Notes under the pieces: model-generated
Told to the model about the DNA's origin: nothing
Databases searched by the model: none
Seen by the model: the letters and a program-made list of their open reading frames with translations, nothing else
Shown here: positions 1 through 10,500 of the stretch, piece by piece
Position numbering within the stretch: position 1 is the first letter of the stretch
Layout: the number at the start of each line of letters is the position of its first letter
Program-made: the position numbers and the translations under genes
DNA from: Chitinophagaceae bacterium
GTDB lineage: Bacteria > Bacteroidota > Bacteroidia > Chitinophagales > Chitinophagaceae
Assembly: GCA_019638595.1 (NCBI GenBank)
Contig: JAHBTJ010000001.1
Span: 186,001 to 250,000 of the forward strand
Length of the DNA stretch: 64,000 nt
Direction of reading: 5' to 3'

Positions 1-118
1 GGAACATCCCAGGTTTATCATGCAATACAAATCCAAATCGAAGGATTTATATATTGATAAATACCTTTCGGCTTTCCAAAGAATTGCTACCTTTCAAAAA
101 AATATCCAGTCTGTATAA
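1..118 (+). CDS. C-terminal end of an unidentified protein (partial)
   Basis: An open frame enters from the left edge (codons starting at base 2) and stops with TAA at 116-118, 12 bp before recN. It encodes about 38 residues, rich in Lys, Tyr and Phe and ending in KNIQSV. I do not recognise the family from this tail. The short gap and shared strand suggest co-transcription with recN. Confidence 0.5.
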   Translation, partial: EHPRFIMQYKSKSKDLYIDKYLSAFQRIATFQKNIQSV

Positions 119-130
119 GTCGCAGGTATT

Positions 131-1783
131 ATGCTTCAAAAATTACTGATACGCAATTACGCTATTATAGAATCGGTTGAAATACAATTTTCGGATAAGC
201 TGAATATCATTACCGGTGAAACAGGAGCAGGCAAAAGCATACTGGTAGGCGCGCTGGGGCTGATACTGGGCGAAAGGGCCGATAGCGCTGTATTGTTCAA
301 CGCATCACAAAAATGTATAACCGAAGGCGTATTCAATATAAGGGGACGGGATGCATTGCGGCAATACCTGCAGCGGAACGACCTGGATGCAGAAGATGAA
401 ATGGTAATAAGGAGGGAAGTTGCCGCTAATGGCAAATCGCGCGCTTTCATCAACGATACTCCTGTTAATCTTACACAGCTCAGGGAATTTACATCGCTGC
501 TGGTAGATCTGCATCAGCAATTTGATACACTGCAACTGGGCGATGATGATTTTCAACGGGAAGTGCTGGACGCGCTTGCCGGTAATAACGCGTTGCTAAC
601 TGAATACAGGAAGGCGTATGCGCTATACAGCGCTACCCAAAAAGAGCTCTTTGCTGCTAAAGAACAGCAGGCTTCCTTTAACAAAGAGCTTGACTATTAC
701 AGGTTTTTGCTGAATGAGCTGGAAGAAGTAAAGCTGCAGCCCAATGAGCTGGAAGATGCGGATGCAGAGTTGAAGCTGCTGGGTAATTCGGAGAACATTA
801 AATCAACGCTTGGTAAAATTCTATATGAGCTGGGCGAGGGTGAACAGCCCGTGGTGCACCAGGTTAAAGCGCTTGCCGGACAGTTACAATCCCTGCATGC
901 GTATCATGCCGGTATTCCTTCGCTGTCGGAAAGATTATTGTCGGTGCAGATAGAGCTGAAGGACATAGCGGATGAAATAGAAAAACTGAATGATGACATC
1001 CGGTTTGACGCGGAACGCATACAGTTGCTGAACGACCGGCTGTCTGCCGGGTATAAATTGCTCAAAAAACACGGTGTGCAAACTACTGCCGCGCTGCTGG
1101 GCATACAGGAAGACCTGCAGCAAAAGCTCAACAAAGTACTCAACCTGGATGCAGATATAGAAAAGCTGGAGAAAAAGCTGTCGGCACAATTGCAGCAGGC
1201 AAAAAAGCTGGCCGAAACGCTTACCGCGGCGCGGCAAAAGGAAACAGCTCCTTTTGAAAAAAAGGTAAGCAAGCTGCTGGCGCAGGTAGGTATGCCCAAC
1301 GCCCGGCTGAAGGTACAGGTAACAGCTTCCGGTCTTTCTTCCACCGGTGGAGATTCTATCGAATTTTTATTTGACGCCAATAAAAGCAACCGCTTTGAAC
1401 CGCTTAAAAAAGTGGCCAGCGGCGGAGAGCTAAGCCGGTTAATGCTTTGCATTAAATCGCTGGTGGCAATATCTGTTCAGTTGCCTACGCTTATTTTCGA
1501 TGAAATAGATTCAGGTATCAGCGGTGAAGCTGCCAGGCAGGTGGGGGGCATTATGAAAGACCTCGGCAAGTCGCACCAGGTGATCGCTATCACACACCAG
1601 CCCCAGATCGCGGCAAAGGCAGACGCCCATTTTTTTGTATACAAAAAAGAAAAAGGCGACCGGATCAATACACGTATAAAATTACTTTCTCAAGACGAAA
1701 GAGTAGACGCGATAGCGCAAATGCTGGGTGGTGAAAAGCCAACAGCCATTGCATTGGAAAATGCCCGGGAGATGATGAAATAG
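131..1783 (+). CDS. recN: DNA repair protein RecN (SMC-like ATPase)
   Basis: RecN is a cytosolic SMC-like ATPase that acts early in recombinational repair of double-strand breaks. The 550-aa length is normal for the family. The Walker A motif GETGAGKS is at residues 29-36. A long, charged, Leu/Gln-rich coiled-coil segment occupies roughly residues 150-390. The ABC signature SGGELSR starts at residue 430 and Walker B (LIFDEIDSG) lies at about 454-462, followed by the typical THQPQIAAKAD. The ATG at 131 places the conserved first strand (LLIRNYAIIESVEI) at the very N terminus, so the start is secure. The gene converges with the minus-strand ThuA/PQQ gene, with a hairpin between them. Confidence 0.97.
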   Translation: MLQKLLIRNYAIIESVEIQFSDKLNIITGETGAGKSILVGALGLILGERADSAVLFNASQKCITEGVFNIRGRDALRQYLQRNDLDAEDEMVIRREVAANGKSRAFINDTPVNLTQLREFTSLLVDLHQQFDTLQLGDDDFQREVLDALAGNNALLTEYRKAYALYSATQKELFAAKEQQASFNKELDYYRFLLNELEEVKLQPNELEDADAELKLLGNSENIKSTLGKILYELGEGEQPVVHQVKALAGQLQSLHAYHAGIPSLSERLLSVQIELKDIADEIEKLNDDIRFDAERIQLLNDRLSAGYKLLKKHGVQTTAALLGIQEDLQQKLNKVLNLDADIEKLEKKLSAQLQQAKKLAETLTAARQKETAPFEKKVSKLLAQVGMPNARLKVQVTASGLSSTGGDSIEFLFDANKSNRFEPLKKVASGGELSRLMLCIKSLVAISVQLPTLIFDEIDSGISGEAARQVGGIMKDLGKSHQVIAITHQPQIAAKADAHFFVYKKEKGDRINTRIKLLSQDERVDAIAQMLGGEKPTAIALENAREMMK

Positions 1784-1816
1784 ATTGGTATTTTGAACAT
1801 TTTTTGCTGCAAAAAC

Positions 1817-1853
1817 AACAAAGGTAGTCGGCTTCCGGCCAACTACCTTTGTT
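1817..1853. terminator. Hairpin between convergent recN and the ThuA/PQQ gene
   Basis: A 12-bp perfect inverted repeat (1817-1828 with 1842-1853) encloses a 13-nt loop. On the minus strand the stem is followed by a run of T, so it can act as an intrinsic terminator for the minus-strand gene. The plus-strand side has no U tract, so it may serve only as a stalling hairpin for recN. Confidence 0.65.
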
Positions 1854-1881
1854 ACTGGTACTGGTATTTTTGATGCAGGTG

Positions 1882-4800
1882 TTACCTGGAAATCAATTCC
1901 AGCACGGCAACTATTATCTTCCCGTCTTCTTTTTCTTTAGGGGTGCTTACAATGTATACAGTATGTGTTCCGTTAAGCGCCTCCGTGAAATTAAACTTCA
2001 GCGTACTGCTTCCGGGTTTGCCGGTAGGGGCAACGCCGTTCAATACAGCCTCGCCCAGTTTTGTTCCGTCAGGCTTATCAAGCCTTAACTCAAATATATA
2101 TCCTGTTTTGGGAGAATCTTCATCGTCTTCCCAGTCAACGCGGAGCTCAGCGCCGGTAACGCCCCGCAGATCAATGCTGTCAATGCTGAACCAGCCGGGT
2201 TTATTATCAGGCGCTATCATCACTTTCATGCCTTTGTAATTTCCGCTCTTGTATTCCTGCATGTTCTTTACTGCCCCAAAAGTAAGCTTGCTGCTGCGCA
2301 GGATAAGATGCGAACTGCCGGAAAGCGGTTTTACAGAGGCGCCTCCCTTATCGGTGTAAGTGGCTGAAAGATATAGCGCTTCATTTTCTTTTACCGCTTT
2401 TACAGGAACGCTGCCGGCAGCCGGCAAAGATTTTTTAAGTCCCGACGGGGCGGCAAGGGAAAGCGCCCAGTGAACGATCTGCCTGGCATCCCCGGTTGAA
2501 AGGCTGGGATGCGCCGCCATGGCAACTTCACCCCATACGCCACCGCCGCCTTTTATGATCTTGTCTACCAGGTAGTCAACAGCTTTAGGATCTTTATGAT
2601 ATTTTTTTGCCACATCGGTAAATGAAGGACCGATAGATTTTTCATCCACCTTATGGCAGGTTTTACAATCCAGCGACAGCATAATGCTCTTGCCGCTTAC
2701 GGCAGCGGCGGCAGCCTGGTGCCCCTGCGGGATGGCAGCCTTATCGGCGCCTTCCAGGAAATCAGCGGTTATATACAGGTTCGCTGCATCAGGTGTGGCA
2801 CCTTCTTCTTTATCGTTAACGGTTACATTGTATTGAACTGCTTTACCCGGGAAATAAAATGACTGGTTCCCGGTTACCTGTATAGATACTTCCGGAATGG
2901 TATTGCCTGCATATACGTTTACCGCGTTGCTTTTGGCAGAAGCGCCTTTGTCATCTTTCACTTCAACAGCAATTGAATAATCTCCTGCTTTGTCGAGCGC
3001 CAGTTCGGTTTCCGGCAATGTTGTTTCCTTCGTTTGTCCGCTACCGGTAGACCATATATACGTAAGCGCATCGTTCTCCGGGTCTTTTGCTTCAACGCTT
3101 GCTTTAACTGTTAACGGAGTTGCTCCTGATAATACGTTTACTTCCAATGCGCCTACTTTGGGTGGCCTGTTGCCCCCGTTATAGTCTATACGGCTTAGCC
3201 CGGCATCATCGTTCTTTGCAAACCATCCGCTGCCATATTCCAATATATACAGCTTACCGTCCGGCCCCACTTCAATATCAATAGCATTATGCAGTTTGGT
3301 ATGTTCCATAAAAGGCTCCATGCGGTCAAAATCCCCGTTAGGCAGCATGGTCACCACTTTTATCCAGCCTCTTATCCAGTCGTATATAAACAGTTTACCG
3401 TTATAGTAATCCGGTAAGCGTGTTTCTTTGGGCCACATGTCGGTGTAATAAGCAGGCCCTGCCATAGCATTCCGTCCGCCTGTTCCTACCTGGGGAAAAT
3501 CAGTTGAAGCGGCATAAGGGTACCAGATAAATGGCGGCGCCACTGGTGGAAGCTCGGTTAAGCCTGTATTATTGAGCGATTCGTTCATGGGTTTTTCAGG
3601 GTCGAACGCTTCGCCTGATTTACCGGTCGTATAGTCGTACCTGTTATAAGCATAATTTTTGCCAACAAACAACGGCCAACCAAAAAATCCTGCTTTGCGC
3701 GCCTGGTTTAATTCATCATATCCCCTGGGTCCTCTTACTCCAAAACTGTCTACACCGGCATCGGGTCCTACTTCTCCCCAATACAGGAAGCTGTTTTTCT
3801 GGTCAACCGAAATGCGGTAGGGGTTCCTGTTGCCCATAACATAAATTTCGGGCCTGGTTTTTTCTGTTCCTTTGGCAAAAAGATTACCATCGGGACTGTC
3901 GTATGTTCCATCTTCGTTTACCCGTATACGTAGTATTTTACCGCGCAGGTCATTGGTGTTGCCGGAACTTCTGCGGGCATCGTATTGTGCGTGCCCGGGG
4001 CGGTCGTCGAGCGGTCCGTAACCCTGGTTGGTATATGGCTGGTTCGGCTCATTGAAGGGGGTAGAATTATCGCCGGTGGATACATATAATAAGCCATCTG
4101 GTCCAAAAGCGATAGAGCCACCGGTATGACAGCATATTTCGCGCTGTTCGTAAAACTGCAGTATAACCTGCTCTGTTTTGTTATCAATCGTATCGTTTTC
4201 AAATTTAAAACGCGACAGCCTGTTAACGGAAGTATCTATAGGGCTGTAGAATATATATACCCAATGGTTTTTATCGAAATTGGGGTCTTTGCCGATGCCC
4301 AGCAATCCTTCTTCCGAATTGGCTTTACCGTCTTTAGTTTTATTGTATACATTCAGGAATCCAACCTGTTTCAGCTTCTTTGTTTCATTGCTGTATCTCA
4401 TGATCTCCCCGCGGCGCTGGGTGATCAGGATGTCGAAATTGGGGAGAATGGTCATTTCGGTAGGTTCAAAAAACTCACCCTGTATAAGAGGCGTTTTAGT
4501 AAACCTGTCTTCGTCGGGCGGATATTGTGAAGTTGCTTTGCTGTAATCCGGGTTTTTATTACCGCCGATAGCATATTCAATACCGCCGAGCAGGTGCTGC
4601 AGGAACAGCGGTTCGGTATACGATTCATCCGTATGCCCCAGCTCTGTATAAAAAGCGCGGCCCCCGTCGTAGTCGTGATACCAGGCCATAGGATGATCAT
4701 CCCCCTGTTTTCCTCCCTCATAGCTTTTTTCGTCAATGCTGATCAGCACATGTACATCTTTATTCATTTTCTTAAAGTTGTACCACTCGTCCTTTCTTGT

Positions 4801-5283
4801 CCATATATCGGGCAGGTGTTGGGTAGAAGGATGTGATTTATCTTTTACGATCAGCTTTGCTTCCTGCTGGTGCGGGTGACTTTCAAAGTAGCCGCCCACC
4901 AGCCTGTTGTACCAACCCCAGTCGTACTCTGCATCGGAAGCGCCGTGTATTCCTACAAAACCGCCGCCCGCCTGTATATATCTTTCAAAAGCAATGCGCT
5001 GGGTGGTATTAAACAAGGGTCCGGTAGTGCTTAAAAAAACCACGGCTGAATATTGCTTCAGCGTGTCTTCATTGAACAGTGCCGGATTGGTAGTTGTATC
5101 AACCGTAAAGTTGTTCTCCGCCCCCAGCTTTTGAATAGCCGGAATGGCTTTAGCGATTGATTCGTGGTGAAAACCGGCGGTTTTACTAAATACAAGCACC
5201 CGTGGATTACCGCTTCTTTTGTTGCAGGCCGAAAAAAGGGTAAGGGAAATAAGAGAAAGAAGGAAAAGGAAATTATGTTTCAT
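1882..5283 (-). CDS. ThuA / PQQ-dependent sugar dehydrogenase / PKD / cytochrome c lipoprotein
   Basis: This 1133-aa multidomain exported lipoprotein has a signal ending in the lipobox LFSAC (Cys20). A ThuA-like (trehalose-utilisation, GATase-like) domain occupies about residues 28-235. It is followed by a soluble glucose/sorbosone-dehydrogenase beta-propeller at about 270-690 and a PKD domain at about 710-795. A cytochrome c domain contains the haem motif CKTCH (C873, C876, H877), and the C terminus (about 1000-1133) resembles a CBM6-type carbohydrate-binding sandwich. This architecture recurs in Bacteroidota. The likely role is periplasmic oxidation of a sugar-derived substrate with electrons passed to the fused haem; the substrate cannot be read from sequence. 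It is a single gene without obvious partners. Confidence 0.9.
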   Translation of the reverse strand: MKHNFLFLLSLISLTLFSACNKRSGNPRVLVFSKTAGFHHESIAKAIPAIQKLGAENNFTVDTTTNPALFNEDTLKQYSAVVFLSTTGPLFNTTQRIAFERYIQAGGGFVGIHGASDAEYDWGWYNRLVGGYFESHPHQQEAKLIVKDKSHPSTQHLPDIWTRKDEWYNFKKMNKDVHVLISIDEKSYEGGKQGDDHPMAWYHDYDGGRAFYTELGHTDESYTEPLFLQHLLGGIEYAIGGNKNPDYSKATSQYPPDEDRFTKTPLIQGEFFEPTEMTILPNFDILITQRRGEIMRYSNETKKLKQVGFLNVYNKTKDGKANSEEGLLGIGKDPNFDKNHWVYIFYSPIDTSVNRLSRFKFENDTIDNKTEQVILQFYEQREICCHTGGSIAFGPDGLLYVSTGDNSTPFNEPNQPYTNQGYGPLDDRPGHAQYDARRSSGNTNDLRGKILRIRVNEDGTYDSPDGNLFAKGTEKTRPEIYVMGNRNPYRISVDQKNSFLYWGEVGPDAGVDSFGVRGPRGYDELNQARKAGFFGWPLFVGKNYAYNRYDYTTGKSGEAFDPEKPMNESLNNTGLTELPPVAPPFIWYPYAASTDFPQVGTGGRNAMAGPAYYTDMWPKETRLPDYYNGKLFIYDWIRGWIKVVTMLPNGDFDRMEPFMEHTKLHNAIDIEVGPDGKLYILEYGSGWFAKNDDAGLSRIDYNGGNRPPKVGALEVNVLSGATPLTVKASVEAKDPENDALTYIWSTGSGQTKETTLPETELALDKAGDYSIAVEVKDDKGASAKSNAVNVYAGNTIPEVSIQVTGNQSFYFPGKAVQYNVTVNDKEEGATPDAANLYITADFLEGADKAAIPQGHQAAAAAVSGKSIMLSLDCKTCHKVDEKSIGPSFTDVAKKYHKDPKAVDYLVDKIIKGGGGVWGEVAMAAHPSLSTGDARQIVHWALSLAAPSGLKKSLPAAGSVPVKAVKENEALYLSATYTDKGGASVKPLSGSSHLILRSSKLTFGAVKNMQEYKSGNYKGMKVMIAPDNKPGWFSIDSIDLRGVTGAELRVDWEDDEDSPKTGYIFELRLDKPDGTKLGEAVLNGVAPTGKPGSSTLKFNFTEALNGTHTVYIVSTPKEKEDGKIIVAVLELISR

Positions 5284-5611
5284 TTGTGGAATCGTTAACC
5301 GTTTTTAAACAAGATCGTAAATGTAAGGGCATTTCTGTTAAAATAACGTGAGTTCTACAACAATTTAGTAACCAATCACCGGCCAAAAATCTCTTTTATT
5401 GATTGAAATCAGTATTTTTTTGGGTTACTATAACTAAGTTTAGATTTTGTTTAAGGCCGGGTGTGGCAAACATGGTTTTAAACTGCTTTACCCCCTCCCG
5501 TTAAACATAACAAAATACGAAATTTGGAGCTTAAAATTAAAATGACGCATACGATTGCGTGTTTTTTTTCTGCAAAAAAAATTTACTTTACTAAAATTAC
5601 AATTGGTTGAA
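5284..5611 (+). promoter_or_regulatory. Divergent upstream region; possible promoter of the sigma/FecR/SusCD locus
   Basis: This 328-bp AT-rich gap separates the minus-strand ThuA/PQQ gene from the sigma factor gene. A weak Bacteroidota-type promoter is visible: TTTG at 5419-5422 and TAGATTTTG at 5441-5449, about 18 bp apart. The second element carries one base more than the TAnnTTTG consensus. I see no long repeat or ORF here. Confidence 0.3.
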
Positions 5612-6178
5612 ATGATGCATGATTATCAGAACTATACTGATCTTGATTTGGTTGCATTATTAAACAGGGGAGACGAAAGAGCCTTTACCGAAATATACAA
5701 CCGGTATTGGGATAAACTGTTTACCACCGCTGTTAACAGGCTGGGAGATATACAGGAAGCAAGAGAAATTGTACAGGATATTTTTTTCAAATTATGGAAA
5801 AGAAGAACAAAAGTTGAAATAGCACAAACGCTTTCCATATACCTGGCATCGGCTGTTAAGTATGAAGTACTTAATTTATTGGCCGTAAAAAACAGGCATC
5901 GCGTATATCTGCAGCATATAAAACATATTCAAAGCGATATATCTGAAGCAACACTTCAACAGCTATCATTTAGTGAGCTCCGGAGGGAATTGGAAAGTGT
6001 AGTAAATGATCTCCCCGAAAAATGCAGGTTGGTGTACAAACTGAGCCGCGAAGCCGGCTATACCAACAATGAAATTGCCCGCACTATGCATATTTCCGAA
6101 AAAACGGTGGAAGCTCATCTTTCAAAAGCATTGCGCAGGTTAAGGAACTCACTTGGATTTTTTATCCATTTCCTGTAG
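5612..6178 (+). CDS. ECF-type RNA polymerase sigma-70 factor
   Basis: This is an extracytoplasmic-function sigma factor of the Bacteroidota group that pairs with FecR-like anti-sigma factors. Region 2 is visible as the stretch around RGDERAFTEIYNRYWDKL and EIVQDIFFKLW. The region 4 helix-turn-helix is around YTNNEIARTMHISEKTVEAH. The frame is open back to a TTG at 5555, but tandem ATGs at 5612 and 5615 give the usual short N terminus (MMHDYQNYTDLDLVALL). I therefore start at 5612, giving 188 aa. It lies 72 bp upstream of fecR and two genes upstream of susC, which suggests that binding of a glycan to SusC signals through FecR to release this factor. Confidence 0.93.
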   Translation: MMHDYQNYTDLDLVALLNRGDERAFTEIYNRYWDKLFTTAVNRLGDIQEAREIVQDIFFKLWKRRTKVEIAQTLSIYLASAVKYEVLNLLAVKNRHRVYLQHIKHIQSDISEATLQQLSFSELRRELESVVNDLPEKCRLVYKLSREAGYTNNEIARTMHISEKTVEAHLSKALRRLRNSLGFFIHFL

Positions 6179-6250
6179 TTAAAAAAATATTTTATGGTTG
6201 AGTAAGGGTAATTGACCTTACCATTGGCTTATAAGTAAAATAACCGCTTT

Positions 6251-7408
6251 ATGCCTGATAAACCATATAACCAACAGATGCTTATTTTGGCGGATAAATG
6301 GGTGCACGGAACGATTACCGAGGAAGAAAAAAAAGTTTTTACGGAATGGTATAATGGATTTGATGATTCATCTCCACTTAACGATATGGAGGCGCCTTTG
6401 ATGTTGAAACAGGAAATATTCGCTTCCATACAACAGGCAAAAGAAGAAGACAGGATAAAAAATACCCGTTTTTTTTGGTTACGGAGAATAGGATGGGCCG
6501 CCGCTGTAATAATTGCTTTATGCGGAACTGCAGGGCTATGGATATACAATGAACCCGGCGGAAATTTTACGCAACAAACTATTCAGAAACCTTTGCCCGA
6601 AACCGATATTGCCCCGGGTACCAATAAGGCTATGCTTACATTGGCAGACGGCTCCATTATTTCGCTTGATGAAGCAAAGACGGGTAACCTTGCCGAACAG
6701 GGAAATACGGCAATTGTGAAACTGGACAGCGGGCAGCTTGCCTATAAAGTAACAGGCACTGCAAAAGAGATCAGTTATAATACATTAACAACACCACGTG
6801 GCGGTCAATTTCAGCTCACCCTGCCTGATGGTTCAGAAGTATGGCTAAATGCGGCATCCTCCATCCGGTTCCCTACCGCTTTTGATGGAAAACAAAGAAA
6901 AGTGTCTATTACAGGAGAGGCTTATTTTGAGATTAAGCCTGATAAATCAATGCCGTTTGTTGTTGAAATAAACGACCATGCTTCCGTAGAAGTACTGGGA
7001 ACACATTTTAATATCAATTCCTATACTGATGAATCGAGTATTAAAACAACACTTATTGAGGGTCTGGTTAAGATAAAAAGTTATGACAAGCAGGAGCTTA
7101 TTACCCCCGGTCAGCAAATTCAACTGGGAGAAAACAATAGCATACGCCTGATTAAAAATGCGGATGTAGAAGAGGCGATTGCATGGAAAAACGGTGTGTT
7201 TCAATTTCATGCGGCCAGCCTGCCTGCTGTGCTAAGGCAATTAAGCCGCTGGTATAATGTGGATGTTCAATACGAAAAGGATATTCCGGAACGGGAGTTT
7301 GAAGGAGAAATGCAAAGGGATCTCAGTTTATTACAGGTATTAAAGATCCTGGAAAAGAATAAAGTGAATTTTGAGATAAAAGGTAAAATATTGATTGTAA
7401 AAAAATAA
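6251..7408 (+). CDS. FecR-family anti-sigma factor
   Basis: This 385-aa inner-membrane anti-sigma factor has a cytosolic N-terminal region (residues 1-76) ready to bind the sigma factor. A single transmembrane helix lies at about 81-99. A periplasmic FecR domain (about 130-300; TTPRGGQFQLTLPDGSEVWL is typical) precedes a C-terminal DUF4974-like STN-type domain, ending in ILEKNKVNFEIKGKILIVKK. It sits between the ECF sigma gene and susC, the standard trans-envelope signalling arrangement. The STN domain at the N terminus of the SusC next door is the expected periplasmic partner. Confidence 0.94.
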   Translation: MPDKPYNQQMLILADKWVHGTITEEEKKVFTEWYNGFDDSSPLNDMEAPLMLKQEIFASIQQAKEEDRIKNTRFFWLRRIGWAAAVIIALCGTAGLWIYNEPGGNFTQQTIQKPLPETDIAPGTNKAMLTLADGSIISLDEAKTGNLAEQGNTAIVKLDSGQLAYKVTGTAKEISYNTLTTPRGGQFQLTLPDGSEVWLNAASSIRFPTAFDGKQRKVSITGEAYFEIKPDKSMPFVVEINDHASVEVLGTHFNINSYTDESSIKTTLIEGLVKIKSYDKQELITPGQQIQLGENNSIRLIKNADVEEAIAWKNGVFQFHAASLPAVLRQLSRWYNVDVQYEKDIPEREFEGEMQRDLSLLQVLKILEKNKVNFEIKGKILIVKK

Positions 7409-7427
7409 TAACAGGCTTAATGCAAAA

Positions 7428-7451
7428 CCATCCCGCTGGCGGGCAGGATGG
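7428..7451. repeat. GC-rich hairpin between fecR and susC
   Basis: CCATCC (7428-7433) pairs with GGATGG (7446-7451) around an inner CCCGC/GCGGG palindrome (7432-7443). It is the only GC-rich structure in the 138-bp gap and could attenuate or process the transcript between regulator and transporter genes. The core resembles the GC-rich palindromes seen at 20.7, 20.9 and 50.4 kb. Confidence 0.45.
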
Positions 7452-7546
7452 CAGATGTTGAAGGCTAAAGGATCAGGAATACTGAACCCAACAAATAAGT
7501 CGAGGATGACTATTTATCATTTTTTAACCTAAAACCATACAAAAGT

Positions 7547-10500
7547 ATGCTATTAAATGCTTTTTGCCCCGATATGTCGCCGGGGCTTGCCAAAACACTG
7601 CGTGTCATGAAATTAACTACCGCTATCTTGCTCTGCTTTTGCCTGAATGCAACCGCAGGTGCGTTTTCACAAACAGTTACTTACACCGGAAAGGATCTTA
7701 GCTTAAAGCAGATATTTACTATTGTAAAAAAACAAACCGGGTATGTATTTTTTTATGATGCCGTTTTATTACGCAAATCAAAACCGGTAACTATCAACGC
7801 TCAAAATGTTCCGGTAGAGCAGTTTCTTGAGCGGACTTTTAAGGAGCAGCCGCTGGGTTATGTTATAGAGAAACAAACGGTAACGGTGGTGGAAAAACCA
7901 ACAGTGGTTAACACGCCGGAAAATACAGTATTACCGTCTGCCGATGAATTAATAAAAGGAAAAGTTACCGATTCGAGCGGGCAGCCGCTCCAGGGTGTTA
8001 CTATTTTAGTAAAGGATTCCAGGAAGGTAACTACAACTGATGCTGACGGTAACTTTTCAATAGAAGTGCCGGCAAACGGTTCTCTGATCATAAGTTATAT
8101 AGGATTTGAGCCAAAAGAAATAAAAACAGGAAATGGCGAATTCCTGAATATACAATTGGTTCAAAGTAACAGAAATCTTGACGAGGTAGTGGTAGTGGGC
8201 TATGGAACGCAAAGAAAGAAAAATGTTACCGGTTCTGTTGCCACCGTCAAAGCCGACGATCTGAATAAAAGCAGTGCCACCAACTTTTCTCAAACGCTGC
8301 AGGGTAAAGCCCCCGGCGTTCAGGTCACTCAGGCAACGGGACAACCGGGTGCAGACGTTTCCATCCAGATACGCACCAATCCTTCAAATGCCAATGCCGG
8401 TGTGCTGTATGTTATAGACGGTGTGCCTATAAATGACGCTGCCAGTACACCCAACACGGCAATAAGATATGGCGGAAGTGGCGTGGATCAGTCTCCTTTG
8501 AATTTTATCAATCCCAGCGATATAGAATCAATAAGCTTTCTGAAAGACGCGAGCTCCGCGGCCATTTACGGGGCGCGGGCAGGCGCCGGGGTTGTGTTGA
8601 TCACCACCAAAAAAGGCTCTGAAAGAAAACCCATTATTAGTTATTCCGGAAGTTACGGCATACAGGAGGTTGACCGGCTATATGATCTTCTGGGTACTAA
8701 AGATTATATGACGCAGCGTAACCTGATTAACCAGGAGCGATGGGCTTATAACAATAAGATCGGGCCTTATTATGGCACGGTTGATGAAAGCAGTGTTGGT
8801 GCACCCGTTTTGCCTTATACACAAAGTGAAATAGACAACGCGGTTATCCAGCCTTCAGCTTTTGACGCTATTATCAGGCAGGGATATATTCATCAGCAGA
8901 ATTTTTCAGTAAGCGGTGGCAGTAAAAGCACCAATTACTTTTTATCCGGCAACTATTTTGACCAAAGAGGTATCCTGGTAGGCTCCGGCTTAAAGAGATA
9001 TAATACCAAGCTGTCATTGGATCATAACATCAGCGAGAAGGTTAAAATAGGCGCGTCCATGATCATATCAAATATTAAGACCAATAATGTTAATACCGGC
9101 GGGCTATATGAAAATGCAGGTATTGTAGTATCGGCTACTTATTGGCCGGCAGACCTGCTGCTGCGTGGCGATGACGGGAAAAGCTACCCGCTTAATCCTT
9201 TATACCAAAATACGCCCAACCCCGCGTCTTATGAAACCGTTACGGATTTCACCAATAGCACAAGGTCATTAACTTCTGCTTATGCTCAATGGGAAATTAT
9301 CAAAGGGCTTACCGCAAAGGGCACGTTGAATTATGACCAGTCTCAAAATAAACGAAACAGTTACTATCCCACCACTTTTTTATACGGAAGGAATGTTGAT
9401 GGCGCTGCCGCGATAAACGTATCGCAGGCAAACAGTCTTTCAAGTGAATGGACCTTAAATTATAAACGTAACTTCCTGGATAACGAATTGAAAATGGACC
9501 TGCTGGGAGGGTATTCCTATCAAAGAAGCAATTGGGATGCCGTTGGTGCAGGCAACCAGCAATTTGTATCCGACCTGTTATATTACTATAATTTAGGCAG
9601 CGGGCAATCCGTTTCTCCCACTGTCAGCTCCGGTAAATATCAAAATACATGGATATCAGGATTCTCAAGAGCCAATTTTATTTTCAGAGACAAGTATGTG
9701 CTTCAATTATCTTTACGCGGCGATGCTGCTTCTAACTTTGCCGACAACAAGAAATGGGGATACTTTCCTTCCGTTTCCGGTAGTTGGGTAATTTCTGAAG
9801 AAAATTTCATGAGTGCTGTTCCCCTTGTAACAGATCTTAAATTACGGGCAGGATACGGCGAAACAGGAAACAGTAGTATTGGCGGCGGGGCATACCCTCT
9901 TTACACATTAAGCGCTTCACCCATGTTTGGAACGAACCAGCCTTCAACAGGCATATCTTTAACACAGGCTGCTAATCCAAACCTGTCATGGGAAACGGTG
10001 GCGGAATTAAATTTCGGGTTGGATTTCGGACTGTTTAAAAACAGGTTGTACGGTTCAATAGACGTGTATAGCAAAACAATCAGGGATATGCTGACCCAAA
10101 TACCTCTTCCTGCAGACAATATTACTTCTTATGTTTGGGGCAATGCGGGTAGTGTAAGAGCCAATGGCTGGGAGTTAAGCCTTTCTTCAAGAAACGTTAT
10201 TCCTGAAAGGAATAGAAACGGGTTTGCCTGGACTACCACCCTTAATTTATCTCACTACTACAGCTTTTGGAAAGAAAGAGCTCCGGCGGCGTTATTAAAT
10301 TTAAAGGGAACTCCATGGATACCAACAACCGGAAAAGATGCTCCTTTCAGAGGTGTGTATGGATATGAAGCGGATGGCATATATAAGGAGACCTGGGGCA
10401 AGCAACCATCATCAATGCCCGGAATGCTTCCCGGTGGTATCATTATTAAAGATATTAACGGGTTTGATGCCAATGGCAATTTAACCGGTGAGCCGGATGG

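Noticed and set aside
904-1452. Long antisense ORF within recN
   Set aside because: It is a Ser/Cys/Leu-rich shadow frame of a confidently identified gene; many similar antisense frames across the window were dropped for the same reason.
5555-5611. TTG at 5555 as the sigma factor start
   Set aside because: It adds 19 residues not typical of ECF factors, while tandem ATGs at 5612/5615 give the normal N terminus.
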